The position numbers and the translations under genes were made by a program. Source: CAJOLV01 sp045631885 (GTDB lineage Bacteria; Bacillota_I; Bacilli_A; RFN20; CAG-826). Taken from it: 64,000 nt of DNA. The notes below the pieces were generated by a model. The model was not told the DNA's origin and did no database searches. It saw only the letters and a list, made by a program, of their open reading frames with translations. Shown piece after piece: positions 32,729 to 42,034 of this stretch (its first letter is position 1; each line of letters begins with the position of its first letter). The stretch is taken from the NCBI GenBank assembly GCA_045631885.1, contig JAZQVN010000028.1, positions 34,625 through 98,624 of the forward strand. The letters run 5' to 3'.

Positions 32729-35460
32729 TATAAATCCTCCATCACTTCTTGGCAGCGTTTGCATAAGAATGTGCCATCTTCTTGTTCTATCGCACCTTCT
32801 TCATAATTCCAACATCTCGCACAGAACTCACCTGGGTGATGAATAACAGAGATTTCATCTTCTTTTAAGGAGTCATCGACTCTAATTTCACTGACAACAC
32901 ATGATTTAGCGAGGCTCACTAAGCCGTGTTTATTCATTAAAGTGACGTTTTTGCCTGTTTTAGCCACTTTTACGAGGGCTTGTTGAGAGGAACCTATCAC
33001 TTGGTTATTTCTCGCTTCTTCGAGGCTCTTTAAGATATCGGTTCTGAAAGATAATAATTCTTCATATTCTTTTAATAAAGAATCTCTTTCACTCTTATCC
33101 ATTTCTGGATGTGGATAGCTTAATAATTGAGCGTTCCACTTTCTATTACCGGGAAGATTGTTATTTAATTCATCCATCGTGAAAGGAAGAATTGGATTGA
33201 GGATTCTTAATAAAGTCTCGCCAATCTTATCTAAGACCGTTTGAACTTGTCTTCTTCTTAAAGAATCTTTCTTTTCGCAGTAGAGTATATCTTTAGATAT
33301 ATCGAGATAGAAGCTCGATAAATCAGTGGACATAAATGTCATTAAAGCGCTTGTCGCGGATAAGAAATCTAATCCATCAAAGGCTTTATTACAAATCTCC
33401 ACGATTTCATCTAACTTCGCTAAGATATATAAATCGACTTTTTCAAATTCTTTCGCTGGATTATTAGTGTCAAAGTCCACTAAGTTCCAAGAGATGAACT
33501 TTAATGTGTTTCTAATCTTACGATATTGATCAGCGACTTGTTTGATTAAATTATCACCGATTCTCACATCTTGATGATAATCAACACTGGCGACCCATAA
33601 ACGGAGAATATCCGCACCATAAACATTAGCGATCTTGATTGGGTCAACGCCGTTACCTTTAGATTTATGCATTTGTTCTCCATGTTCATCTAAAACCCAA
33701 CCATGGGAACTAACGGCTTGATAAGGCGCCACTCCTTGCGTAGCAAGAGAGACGATTAATGAGGAGTTAAACCAACCTCTATATTGGTCGCTACCTTCTA
33801 AATATAAATCACTTGGATATTTGCTTCCTCTTCCTAATAAGGCTTCTGCCCAAGAGGAACCAGAATCAAACCAGACATCCATAATGTCGTTTTCTTTTGT
33901 GAACTCACCATTTGGTGAATGTTCGTTTTTATATCCTTCTGGAAGCAATTCTTTCGCGCTTTTTTGATACCAAATATTACTACCAAATTCTCCAAATAAC
34001 TTTTCAATATGGTCAAAGACTTCTTTTTCGATGATTGGTGAACCATCTTCATTATAGAAGATAGGAATTGGGACACCCCACGCTCTTTGACGAGAAATAC
34101 ACCAGTCTCCACGATCTTTAATCATGTTGACCATTCTATTTTCGCCCCAAGCTGGATACCATTTCACTTTGTGAATCGCATCGATTAATTCATTTCTAAT
34201 TGGCTCAATAGAACAGAACCATTGAGAAGTCGCTCTAAAAATTAATGGTTTACCAGTTCTCCAGTCATGTGGATAGCTATGGGTAAATGTTTGATGTTTT
34301 AATAAAGCACCATTTTCCGAGATGATTTTAAGAACTGCATCATTCGCTTGTTCATAGAACAAACCTTCAATACCTTCGCCAGTTCCCTTCATCATATAGC
34401 CTCTTTCATCAACTGGGCAATATGGTTCTAATCCACGACCTGGATAGTTTTTACAAACTTGATAGTCTTCAACGCCGTGTCCAGGAGCGGTATGGACTAA
34501 GCCAGTGCCAGCGTCATTTGTGACATGAGTGCCAACGATGACTAAAGAATCTCTATCGTAGAATGGGTGTTTGCAGACGACATATTCTAATTCGCTGCCT
34601 TTAAATGTCTTTAGACATTTGATTTCACCTAATTCTAATTCTTCAGATAATTGTTTTTCAAATTCTTTTAAGAATACTAATTTGCCTTTATTTGTTTGAT
34701 ATTCGCCATACACGAAATCTGGATGAGCGGATATCGCTAAGTTAGCAGGTAATGTCCAAGGAGTTGTTGTCCAAATGACTAATCTAGCATCATTATCTAC
34801 GACTCCTTTTCCGTCTCTCACATTAAAAGCAACATAAATTGAGTGAGAAGATACATCAGCGTATTCAATTTCTGCTTCCGCTAAAGCGGATTCACTACTT
34901 GGTGACCAATAAACTGGTTTCAATCCTTTATAAATTAAGCCTTTTAAAGCCATAATAGCAAACATGTGAATTTGCCAAGCTTCATATTCTTTTGTCAAAG
35001 TAATGTAAGGATGATCAAAATCTCCGACTAAACCTAGTCTTCTGATTTGTTCTTTTTGTCTATCGACTTGTTTATAAGCGTATTCAGCGCATTTTTCTCT
35101 GAATTCCACGATTGGTGTGGTTTTTCTATTCACACCTGACTTTGTCACTTGGTTTTCAATTGGTAAACCATGTGTATCCCAACCGAAGACAAAAGGAGTT
35201 TTGTATCCTTGCATGTTTTTATAACGGATGACAAAATCCTTAAGGATTCTATTTAACATATGACCGCAGTGCATATCGCCATTAGCGTATGGTGGGCCAT
35301 CATGTAAAACATATTCTTCAGCGCCTTCTTTATCAGCGTTCATTGCTTCATAAAGCTTTTTGTCTTTCCAATTTTGCACTAAAACAGGCTCCTTAACATT
35401 AAGGTTTCCTCTCATCTCAAAATTGGATTTATTCATTAATAACGTGTCTTTATATTCCAT
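32728..35460 (-). CDS. ileS: Isoleucyl-tRNA synthetase
   Basis: This 910-residue class I IleRS has the HIGH region 'PPYANGDMHCGHMLN', the CP1 editing domain ('VIWTTTPWTLPAN'), and the KMSKS loop in the variant 'QMHKSKGNGVDP'. The C-terminal zinc finger ('CARCW' and 'CKRCQ') is intact. ATG 35460 follows GGGGGAAA; an upstream extension would run into the nuclease gene. No T-box leader is visible, since the upstream gene ends only 19 bp away. It is co-transcribed with lspA. Confidence 0.97.
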   Translation of the reverse strand: MEYKDTLLMNKSNFEMRGNLNVKEPVLVQNWKDKKLYEAMNADKEGAEEYVLHDGPPYANGDMHCGHMLNRILKDFVIRYKNMQGYKTPFVFGWDTHGLPIENQVTKSGVNRKTTPIVEFREKCAEYAYKQVDRQKEQIRRLGLVGDFDHPYITLTKEYEAWQIHMFAIMALKGLIYKGLKPVYWSPSSESALAEAEIEYADVSSHSIYVAFNVRDGKGVVDNDARLVIWTTTPWTLPANLAISAHPDFVYGEYQTNKGKLVFLKEFEKQLSEELELGEIKCLKTFKGSELEYVVCKHPFYDRDSLVIVGTHVTNDAGTGLVHTAPGHGVEDYQVCKNYPGRGLEPYCPVDERGYMMKGTGEGIEGLFYEQANDAVLKIISENGALLKHQTFTHSYPHDWRTGKPLIFRATSQWFCSIEPIRNELIDAIHKVKWYPAWGENRMVNMIKDRGDWCISRQRAWGVPIPIFYNEDGSPIIEKEVFDHIEKLFGEFGSNIWYQKSAKELLPEGYKNEHSPNGEFTKENDIMDVWFDSGSSWAEALLGRGSKYPSDLYLEGSDQYRGWFNSSLIVSLATQGVAPYQAVSSHGWVLDEHGEQMHKSKGNGVDPIKIANVYGADILRLWVASVDYHQDVRIGDNLIKQVADQYRKIRNTLKFISWNLVDFDTNNPAKEFEKVDLYILAKLDEIVEICNKAFDGLDFLSATSALMTFMSTDLSSFYLDISKDILYCEKKDSLRRRQVQTVLDKIGETLLRILNPILPFTMDELNNNLPGNRKWNAQLLSYPHPEMDKSERDSLLKEYEELLSFRTDILKSLEEARNNQVIGSSQQALVKVAKTGKNVTLMNKHGLVSLAKSCVVSEIRVDDSLKEDEISVIHHPGEFCARCWNYEEGAIEQEDGTFLCKRCQEVMEDL

Positions 35461-35479
35461 AAAATTTCCCCCAAGAAAT

Positions 35480-37759
35480 TTATTTAACTTCGTTAATCGC
35501 GATTGTGTTGATGTATAATGATCCAACTAAACCGCTAAATTCGATGGTAACAATTCCGCTCTTTGCAGCGGTTAATTCAAATAATTCAGTGATATTAGCA
35601 GAGCTATTACCAGTAATTGATATTGTCTTTACTGTTTCATCGCCGATTTTAACGGTGAGAGTCATCGTTTTACCAGCGGCTGTATTAACGATGAACTTAA
35701 AGGCGTTGACATTATTAAATTCACTTTGACTGACTAATGTGAATTTTTCAGCGCATTTACTAGTTCCGTTACCAATCGAAACACCTAAAGGTGAATTTCT
35801 ATTTGAGATGTTAGCGACATGTGCAGCAGTCGCGTTCCACCCTTTACCAGCTAACGTGAGAGGTTTAGCCACGCCAGCTTCATAATCACTTGTTCCAAAA
35901 TCAGTTCTATCTCCAGCGTATTCATATATATATGAATAATCTAATGAAGCTTCCTCGACACTGACTTTTAACTTAATATCGTTTTTATCGGTATCAATGA
36001 TCATAACTTTGCTTCCGATATCACTTTCGACAAATGTGTATGGTTGAGTAGAATCAGCGTTTTGCGGTAAAGAAGTTTCACTTAAATCTTTTTTAACTGC
36101 AACCAATTGATAAGATTCTTTGTCAAATGTTTCTCCGACTTCGAACGCTCTTGTCGCTTCTTTAATTGCGTAATGGCTGATTTCGTCGATGTGCATTTCA
36201 AGGTAATGATAAGAAGGTTCTAAATCACTTAAATCACCAGCTTGGTCTTGCTTATCGCCATAAATGTAATCAACTAATCCAGGATAATCGACAAATGGAT
36301 TTCTGTTGTTTTGGGCTAAACCATATAAACTATTCACATGTGAATAGACTGATTCATTATGTTGATATTCTTGCAAATTAACAGGTAATTCGCTCCATTT
36401 GAGTAAATCGCTTAAGTGACCGATGGCATATTTGCAGTTTGCGGCAACATATTTGCCATACCCGTCTTCATCCTCACCATATTGTTCAACAAGCACTTGA
36501 GTCGCCTCGTCTTCGTGGTAATGATATTTTGTGTAACTGACGAGATTGATGCTTCCGACAGCTTCTTCTTGAATTGTTACTGGTTTATAAGTGACAGGAA
36601 CATGAACTGTTGTGGAAGCTTTACCATAGGTAGCTTTATCAGCATCGTTATAATTGAGAGTGAATTTTACTGTTTCTTCTTCTTCGGTGCTATACATGAC
36701 ACCCATATAGAAGATGGCTCTGGCTAACATTCCTTTGTCTTCATCAGAAGGTTCGAATGTCTTTGTGTCATATGAATAACTGCCAGTATTAGTATATCCA
36801 GTGGCTTTTTTATCGGCGTAACCGAAGTTCTTGTCACTACGTGATTGGTTACCCGAACTATCTCCAGCGAATAAATTATGCCAATCAACAGCGCGGCCTT
36901 GATGTGTTTCAACAGCGTTACCAGTTGGAACACCAGTCATTAAAGAAGCAACAAAGGCATGTTCTCTTTGCCAGCCTTTTTGTGTATTGGTTTTAGCGAT
37001 ATCATCGTTGTTATAAACAGCATTGACCATTTCATAATCGTAAATGGATTGATCAGCGAATTGATTGGTTTCCCAGTTTGGAGAGGTGTATCGCAAATAA
37101 TTGACATCTTTAGAGATGATATCGTGTAATTTTTCTTTTAAATCCTCACCATCGGTCCAAGTTAATTCACCATAATATCCATCGTAATAATCATAACCAT
37201 ATCCACCGGCTGGGATCTCTTTCCATTTGGCGTATAAAGTGATGTCTCCGCTGATAGAGGTAGTAAAATCAAACGCTTGTGTGCATGCTGAATCAGTGAA
37301 CCATCCTTCAAAAGAATATCCTGCTTTTGTCGGATTAGATGGTTTAGTAACTTTATTACCGCTTTCCACTGTTTGTGGGTCTACAGCGGAGCCACCATTA
37401 GAATTAAATGTCACTGTGTAAGTTGTGGCTGGAGTCGTTCCTCCCTCGCCTTCACCTTCTCCTCCGGAGCCACTGCCTTGTTCTCCTTGTTGGCCTTCTC
37501 CAGAATCACCTCCAGAGCCTTCACCGGAATCTCCAGAACCTTGGCCACCCTCTCCTTCGGAGCTTTGACCACCAGATCCTTGGCCGCCTTCGCCTTCAGA
37601 ACCTTGACCTTCGGAACCCTCACCAGATTGTCCTTCACCGCCATCGCCTTCTCCAGGAGTTGGAGGAATGATAATAGTACTATCACCAGAATGACCGGTG
37701 GTACAAGCAGATAGTCCTAATGTGAGTAAGAGTGCTGGGAGAATCAGTAACTTTTTCAT
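35480..37759 (-). CDS. Secreted endonuclease I-family lipoprotein with InlB-type repeat
   Basis: The 759-residue protein has a lipoprotein signal (lipobox LSAC, Cys19), then a Gly/Ser/Glu/Gln low-complexity linker of about 85 residues. One InlB/Listeria-Bacteroides B-repeat follows ('TVTFNSNGGSAVDPQTV' ... 'GDITLYAKW'). The endonuclease I domain has the His-metal finger residues: 'GWQREHAFVASL', 'AVDWHNLFAGD' and 'NQSRSDKNFGY'. The C-terminal third is beta-rich and unassigned. Endonuclease I enzymes cut DNA without strong sequence preference. Anchored outside the cell, it could supply nucleotides or break down extracellular DNA. GAGGT precedes ATG 37759. Confidence 0.88.
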   Translation of the reverse strand: MKKLLILPALLLTLGLSACTTGHSGDSTIIIPPTPGEGDGGEGQSGEGSEGQGSEGEGGQGSGGQSSEGEGGQGSGDSGEGSGGDSGEGQQGEQGSGSGGEGEGEGGTTPATTYTVTFNSNGGSAVDPQTVESGNKVTKPSNPTKAGYSFEGWFTDSACTQAFDFTTSISGDITLYAKWKEIPAGGYGYDYYDGYYGELTWTDGEDLKEKLHDIISKDVNYLRYTSPNWETNQFADQSIYDYEMVNAVYNNDDIAKTNTQKGWQREHAFVASLMTGVPTGNAVETHQGRAVDWHNLFAGDSSGNQSRSDKNFGYADKKATGYTNTGSYSYDTKTFEPSDEDKGMLARAIFYMGVMYSTEEEETVKFTLNYNDADKATYGKASTTVHVPVTYKPVTIQEEAVGSINLVSYTKYHYHEDEATQVLVEQYGEDEDGYGKYVAANCKYAIGHLSDLLKWSELPVNLQEYQHNESVYSHVNSLYGLAQNNRNPFVDYPGLVDYIYGDKQDQAGDLSDLEPSYHYLEMHIDEISHYAIKEATRAFEVGETFDKESYQLVAVKKDLSETSLPQNADSTQPYTFVESDIGSKVMIIDTDKNDIKLKVSVEEASLDYSYIYEYAGDRTDFGTSDYEAGVAKPLTLAGKGWNATAAHVANISNRNSPLGVSIGNGTSKCAEKFTLVSQSEFNNVNAFKFIVNTAAGKTMTLTVKIGDETVKTISITGNSSANITELFELTAAKSGIVTIEFSGLVGSLYINTIAINEVK

Positions 37760-37802
37760 AAACGATACCTCGTGTATATACATTATCGCACACATGAAGA
37801 CA

Positions 37803-37830
37803 AGAAAAAAGGACGAATTCGCCCTTTTTT
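37803..37830 (-). terminator. Terminator of ftsZ (near-symmetric)
   Basis: AAAAAAGG-G-CGAATTCG-T-CCTTTTTT is a near-perfect palindrome with T-runs on both strands, placed between ftsZ and the nuclease gene. Confidence 0.8.
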
Positions 37831-37848
37831 AACTTATTATTTGGACCA

Positions 37849-38970
37849 CTACTTGTCGTTTCTCAAGAAGTTTGGAAGGATGCTATCGTCTGAGAAATCA
37901 TCATGTGCATTTTCTTCTTCGACTTCTTCAGGATGTGGTTGAGGATTAGTGAGGATTGGAGATTCTTCAATCGCTGGTCTTGGTGAATTAAAGGAAATTG
38001 GTTGACCGAAGTCGACTTCGTTTTCAAAGTCACTGGCGATAACACTAACTAAGATTTCATCAGTTAATTGATCATTGATTGTGACACCGAATTTGATATC
38101 AATATCCCTATTTGCAGCGGATATGAGTAGGTTAACACATTCTTGAGCGTCAAATAAGCTGACATTACTACCACAGGTGATAGCCACAATCGCTCTTCTA
38201 GAACCAGAAATGGATGCTTCTAATAATGGAGAATTAATGGCTGTGTTAGCCGCGTCTTTGGCTCTTGTTGGGCCTGTACCCATACCAAATCCAATTAAAG
38301 CAACACCAGAATTCTCTAAAGTTGATCTCACATCAGCGAAATCAAGGTTGATAACCGCTGGTAGCATAATTAAATTGACAACTGTTTTAACAGATTGAGC
38401 TAAAACTTTATCAGATTCATTAAACGCTTGAGATATTGGAGCGTTACCGTTAGTCATTAAGAGTTTATCGTTAGAAACTACGATAATTGAATCGACTGAA
38501 TTCTTTAATTTATTTAAGCCTTCAATAGAGTGAACGATTCTCTTTTTACCTTCAAAGGTAAATGGACGAGTAACAATCGCGATAACAAGTGCGCCTGCAT
38601 CTTTCGCATAGCGGGCAATGACTGGCGCGGCACCTGTGCCTGTGCCTCCGCCCATACCGGCAGCGATAAAGACCATGTTAGCGTCTTTGACGATTTCCTT
38701 AATCTCTTCTGAAGAAGCTTCTGCGGCTTGTTCGCCGATTTCAGGAATACCGCCTGCACCTAAACCGCCTGTGATTTCAGGACCCAAGACTAATCTATGT
38801 TCACTTTTAGATGTGGATAAGGCTTGTTTATCGGTATTCGCCACCCAAAAAGTGACATTAGCGATTTCTTCATCAATCATACGATTGACTGCGTTATTTC
38901 CCGCGCCACCGACGCCGATAACGACTATCTTAGCAGCAGGTTCGAAATTCGAAAGATCATAATTATCCAT
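37849..38970 (-). CDS. ftsZ: Cell division protein FtsZ
   Basis: This tubulin-like GTPase builds the Z-ring. The 373-residue protein has the tubulin signature 'GMGGGTGTGAAPVIA', the T7 loop 'NLDFADVRSTL', an acidic variable linker, and the conserved C-terminal tail 'ILPNFLRNDK' that binds FtsA and other partners. AGGAGG precedes the ATG and ftsA ends 11 bp upstream. A terminator follows. Confidence 0.98.
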   Translation of the reverse strand: MDNYDLSNFEPAAKIVVIGVGGAGNNAVNRMIDEEIANVTFWVANTDKQALSTSKSEHRLVLGPEITGGLGAGGIPEIGEQAAEASSEEIKEIVKDANMVFIAAGMGGGTGTGAAPVIARYAKDAGALVIAIVTRPFTFEGKKRIVHSIEGLNKLKNSVDSIIVVSNDKLLMTNGNAPISQAFNESDKVLAQSVKTVVNLIMLPAVINLDFADVRSTLENSGVALIGFGMGTGPTRAKDAANTAINSPLLEASISGSRRAIVAITCGSNVSLFDAQECVNLLISAANRDIDIKFGVTINDQLTDEILVSVIASDFENEVDFGQPISFNSPRPAIEESPILTNPQPHPEEVEEENAHDDFSDDSILPNFLRNDK

Positions 38971-38981
38971 AGATCGCCCTC

Positions 38982-40181
38982 CTATTTCTCATCACGCGTT
39001 ACTTGTCCAATACGCGGATGGTTTTCATCATAGACAACGGGATTCTTGGAATTAGCAAGAATCAAACCGAGTAAATTCGTAAATGTAGCATCTCTAGCGC
39101 CCAAGGATTTTGGGGTAATCACTTTGACATATTCGCTAGGCACCTTTGGTGTAATATATTCAACTAAGCCATTTAATCTAGAGCCACCACCAACTAACAT
39201 CATTGGGAAGCTCTTAGTTCCAATATCGTAATTCTTTAATAATTCATCGAGAGAAGAATTCAAATCTTTAACTAAGATTGATAATTCATCTTTGATGATT
39301 TGATTTAATTCATCTGGATAGTGTTTGATTTCATTACCTTCACCATCGCTTGATTTACAAACTGGAGCTTTGAAGTTCATCTGACGATTATCGATGCCGT
39401 AGCTGATTTTATATTTTTCAGCATCACTTTCGTTGATGTTGAATCTTTCGATAATCTTTTCGGTGATCTTATCTCCTCCCCATGGGAAGTAAGTGGAACC
39501 ATATAATCTCTTTTCTCCAATAAGAGAAACGGTTGTCATCGATGCACCAATATCCACTAAGATGTAATTATCTGGAACCTCTTCATAAGAAGAGAGTAAT
39601 GTTGCAGCACCATAAGATGAGACCATTGCCTTTTTAAGATTGATTCCGGCATTGATGAGAATGGAATTATATGTATCAGGAATCTTCTTTGGTAAGGTAT
39701 GAACTAATGCAGCAATCTTCACTGTGGATGATGTCTCCTGTAAAGGAGGATTAGTGAATCTTCTTCCTTGACTTAATTCGTAGAAGACTGGAACGATATC
39801 GATTAATTCGTTTCCATTAGTGACCGCACTATTTCTGATTAAGTTATGGACATTTCTAATGTCGATTCTACTAATAAGGCCATCTTCACTAGTGACTGCT
39901 GTGATATGTTGACTGGTGAATATTTGTAAACCATAAGGTGGAAGAGCCAAGATTGCCTCAGCAATATTCATTTTTAATTGTGCGGATGGGTCGGTAAAAG
40001 ATTTAATCTCACGAGTGGATTGACAAATTCTCGCTGGATCGATAACTTCACCGTTTTCAATTAAGCTTCCGTATGGTCTAGTGATAGCGTAAATGACATA
40101 AACTTGACCATCAAGCTCATAACCGACAACTAATTTCAATTTTTTCGAGCCGAATTCAACGGCGGCAACTGGTTTTTCCAT
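38982..40181 (-). CDS. ftsA: Cell division protein FtsA
   Basis: This actin-like ATPase tethers FtsZ to the membrane. The 399-residue protein has the phosphate-1 loop 'VAAVEFGSKKLKLVVG', the SHS2 1C domain, phosphate-2 'NYILVDIGASMTTVSL' and the adenosine motif 'PMMLVGGGSRLNGL'. The C-terminus ends 'YDENHPRIGQVTRDEK' and I see no amphipathic membrane-targeting helix of the kind that closes E. coli and Bacillus FtsA. It has its own good promoter and no Shine-Dalgarno. Confidence 0.92.
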   Translation of the reverse strand: MEKPVAAVEFGSKKLKLVVGYELDGQVYVIYAITRPYGSLIENGEVIDPARICQSTREIKSFTDPSAQLKMNIAEAILALPPYGLQIFTSQHITAVTSEDGLISRIDIRNVHNLIRNSAVTNGNELIDIVPVFYELSQGRRFTNPPLQETSSTVKIAALVHTLPKKIPDTYNSILINAGINLKKAMVSSYGAATLLSSYEEVPDNYILVDIGASMTTVSLIGEKRLYGSTYFPWGGDKITEKIIERFNINESDAEKYKISYGIDNRQMNFKAPVCKSSDGEGNEIKHYPDELNQIIKDELSILVKDLNSSLDELLKNYDIGTKSFPMMLVGGGSRLNGLVEYITPKVPSEYVKVITPKSLGARDATFTNLLGLILANSKNPVVYDENHPRIGQVTRDEK

Positions 40182-40204
40182 AATTTATTTCACTACTGCA
40201 TATC

Positions 40205-40233
40205 ATTATAAATGATGCAAAAAAATAAATCAA
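40205..40233 (-). promoter_or_regulatory. Promoter of ftsA-ftsZ
   Basis: On the minus strand TTGATT (40228-40233), a 17-bp spacer and a perfect TATAAT (40205-40210). The predicted leader is about 17 nt. Confidence 0.75.
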
Positions 40234-40267
40234 TAGATTAACTTTAGTTAAATAGGGAGAAAAATAT

Positions 40268-40296
40268 CTACTAAAAAACTACTAATTTACTACTAA
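40268..40296 (-). promoter_or_regulatory. Three TTAGTAG repeats with exact 11-bp period upstream of ftsA
   Basis: On the minus strand TTAGTAG occurs at 40290-40296, 40279-40285 and 40268-40274, all identical and spaced by exactly 11 bp. The array lies about 35 bp upstream of the ftsA -35. Direct repeats with one-helical-turn spacing are the usual operator form for OmpR/PhoB-type response regulators. Confidence 0.5.
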
Positions 40297-40308
40297 TTAT
40301 CTTTATTT

Positions 40309-41667
40309 TTATCTCGCTTCTACTGGGGTGAGATGCTCTTTATATAAGTTAGATTTAACGATTAATAAGACGACTAAAAGGATCAAAACGACCATGTAAT
40401 TGTCTTCCATACATGAGTGACCAAAGTATATTGCAATACCAAATGCCATTGAGATGGCCACCACTTTATTGACTTTAAAGCATTTGATGAAGATATAGAA
40501 AGCATAGACTGATAAGCTTAAATAGGCGATTAGAGACACTAAACCACCGCGACAGAGTATTGATATGAACCAGGCATGGCTCGCCCACGTGTGCGCGCTA
40601 TTTAATAATATAGAATTATAAACGCCATAACCGATGCCACGGAATATATTGAAATTAGATAGAATCTCTAATCCTCTTTTCCAAATAAAGGTTCTACCAG
40701 TGAATGTCATATCACCTTGTAAAGCAAAGTCTGTCTTTTCTTTAATATCAATATTCGTGTTATATAAAATAACAATCGTGATAAAGCTGGCAATAATAAT
40801 GAATAAGATAATTGAAAAAGTGATGATGTCACCTTTCTTTTTCTCAATTATACCAATGATAAAATGAGTAAGAGAATAGATGATGATTATCGCTGAAGAG
40901 GCCACTATTCCAGATTTACAAACCGTTAATAATAATTGGACATAGAATATTGCCCCGATTACTAAATGGAATCTCTTTTTACCAAGTGAATAGTTGATAA
41001 CCGCAGCGATCATTCCAAATTCAATGACCATACCAAACATATTTTTATTTGTAAAAATACTCTTTGGAGCGAATCCTTGGATATGTTTAAATTCTTCGAC
41101 TGTACCGAAGATTTTGCTAAATAAGGTTGGGTAATCATCCACGATGATACTATGTATCATAAGTCCAAGACAAACCGCATAGAAGAGATAACATAATAGC
41201 TTGATGAATCGTAGATCCACTCGTGTTGGTAAGATGAACATGCCGGTATATAAACCAGTTAACAAATAAACATAGGAGAGGAAATAGATAAGTTTAGCTT
41301 CTCCGCTGATAGATGTCACCGATGTCTGTAAAGCCCCGGTATGAGAATGAGTTATCACCGCGATTACATCAGGGGCTAAGAAGATATCTTCTGCTTGCAA
41401 GATGATGAATAAAGTAAAAGCGACAATTATCCAGTTCTTCGGCTTAAAATCACCTCTCTTATATTCTTTATGAATATAAAGGATAAAGAAGATGACAAAG
41501 CCTAAAAACGATAATAAAAGAGCCCATAATGGGATGTTAGTATGTTTAGGATTGCTAGTGGCCATTAAAAGATTTCCTTCAATGACAACTGGAATTCCGC
41601 ATAATAACGATAATGTGACGAATAGGTCTGATAATCTTAAATGTATCTTCTTGTGAAACAAGTCCAT
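40309..41667 (-). CDS. O-antigen ligase/polymerase-like membrane protein
   Basis: This 452-residue polytopic protein has about eleven transmembrane helices. The large extracellular loop contains 'SIFTNKNMFGMVIEFG' and 'GRTFIWKRGLEIL', and 'HNxW-like' residues appear in 'SAHTWASHAWF'. This pattern is characteristic of the Wzy_C/O-antigen ligase superfamily, which polymerises or attaches surface glycans. It sits inside the dcw region, where peptidoglycan genes usually stand. ATG 41667 has TATAAT exactly six bases upstream and no Shine-Dalgarno. Confidence 0.82.
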   Translation of the reverse strand: MDLFHKKIHLRLSDLFVTLSLLCGIPVVIEGNLLMATSNPKHTNIPLWALLLSFLGFVIFFILYIHKEYKRGDFKPKNWIIVAFTLFIILQAEDIFLAPDVIAVITHSHTGALQTSVTSISGEAKLIYFLSYVYLLTGLYTGMFILPTRVDLRFIKLLCYLFYAVCLGLMIHSIIVDDYPTLFSKIFGTVEEFKHIQGFAPKSIFTNKNMFGMVIEFGMIAAVINYSLGKKRFHLVIGAIFYVQLLLTVCKSGIVASSAIIIIYSLTHFIIGIIEKKKGDIITFSIILFIIIASFITIVILYNTNIDIKEKTDFALQGDMTFTGRTFIWKRGLEILSNFNIFRGIGYGVYNSILLNSAHTWASHAWFISILCRGGLVSLIAYLSLSVYAFYIFIKCFKVNKVVAISMAFGIAIYFGHSCMEDNYMVVLILLVVLLIVKSNLYKEHLTPVEAR

Positions 41668-41673
41668 GTGTTT

Positions 41674-41679
41674 ATTATA
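41674..41679 (-). promoter_or_regulatory. -10 box (TATAAT) six bases before the ligase-like gene's ATG
   Basis: On the minus strand TATAAT-AAACAC-ATG. The spacing predicts a transcript starting at the ATG. The -35 area overlaps the preceding terminator's T-tract and is weak. Confidence 0.6.
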
Positions 41680-41695
41680 TACGCTTAAAAAATTT

Positions 41696-41725
41696 AATAA
41701 ACAAAAAGCCACTTATTTGTGGCTT
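41696..41725 (-). terminator. Terminator of the mraZ-rsmH-ftsL-like operon
   Basis: On the minus strand AAGCCAC-AAATAA-GTGGCTT followed by TTTGTTT, about 50 bp after the FtsL-like stop. Confidence 0.85.
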
Positions 41726-41773
41726 GATGTGCGATTTGGCGAATCGCTAAATAAGGGATTGGGAGAAAATAAA

Positions 41774-42016
41774 CTAGTATTGTAATAAAGTGAATCGATT
41801 ATTATCTTTTTCACTTCTGTCTTCTAAGTAATTATCGTCATCTTCCACTACTTCTGACTGAGCATTTGTAGGTTCTTTGACGTTCTCTTTGATGACTATG
41901 TAGGTTGGAATCATCGCGATAGCCATCATACTGGCAAATAGGACAAAGGCAAAGAAGAACGCTTTGGCGCGATAATAACTTCCACGATGATTGTTCTTGT
42001 ACAATTTGTCTTTCAT
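41774..42016 (-). CDS. Single-pass membrane protein at the ftsL position
   Basis: This 80-residue protein has a basic N-terminus (KDKLYKNNHRGSYYR), one transmembrane helix (about residues 18-43) and a short acidic exterior tail. Gene order mraZ-rsmH-(this) is where ftsL stands in Firmicutes, and the topology fits. However, the extracellular part is too short and acidic to show the leucine-zipper of FtsL. I therefore call it FtsL-like by position only. Confidence 0.6.
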   Translation of the reverse strand: MKDKLYKNNHRGSYYRAKAFFFAFVLFASMMAIAMIPTYIVIKENVKEPTNAQSEVVEDDDNYLEDRSEKDNNRFTLLQY

Positions 42017-42034
42017 CCTCTTTTACCTCCTTTT

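Noticed and set aside
37373..37714. Long frames opposite the nuclease linker
   Set aside because: They are shadows of the Gly/Ser/Glu-rich repeat coding on the other strand; low-complexity DNA opens all frames.
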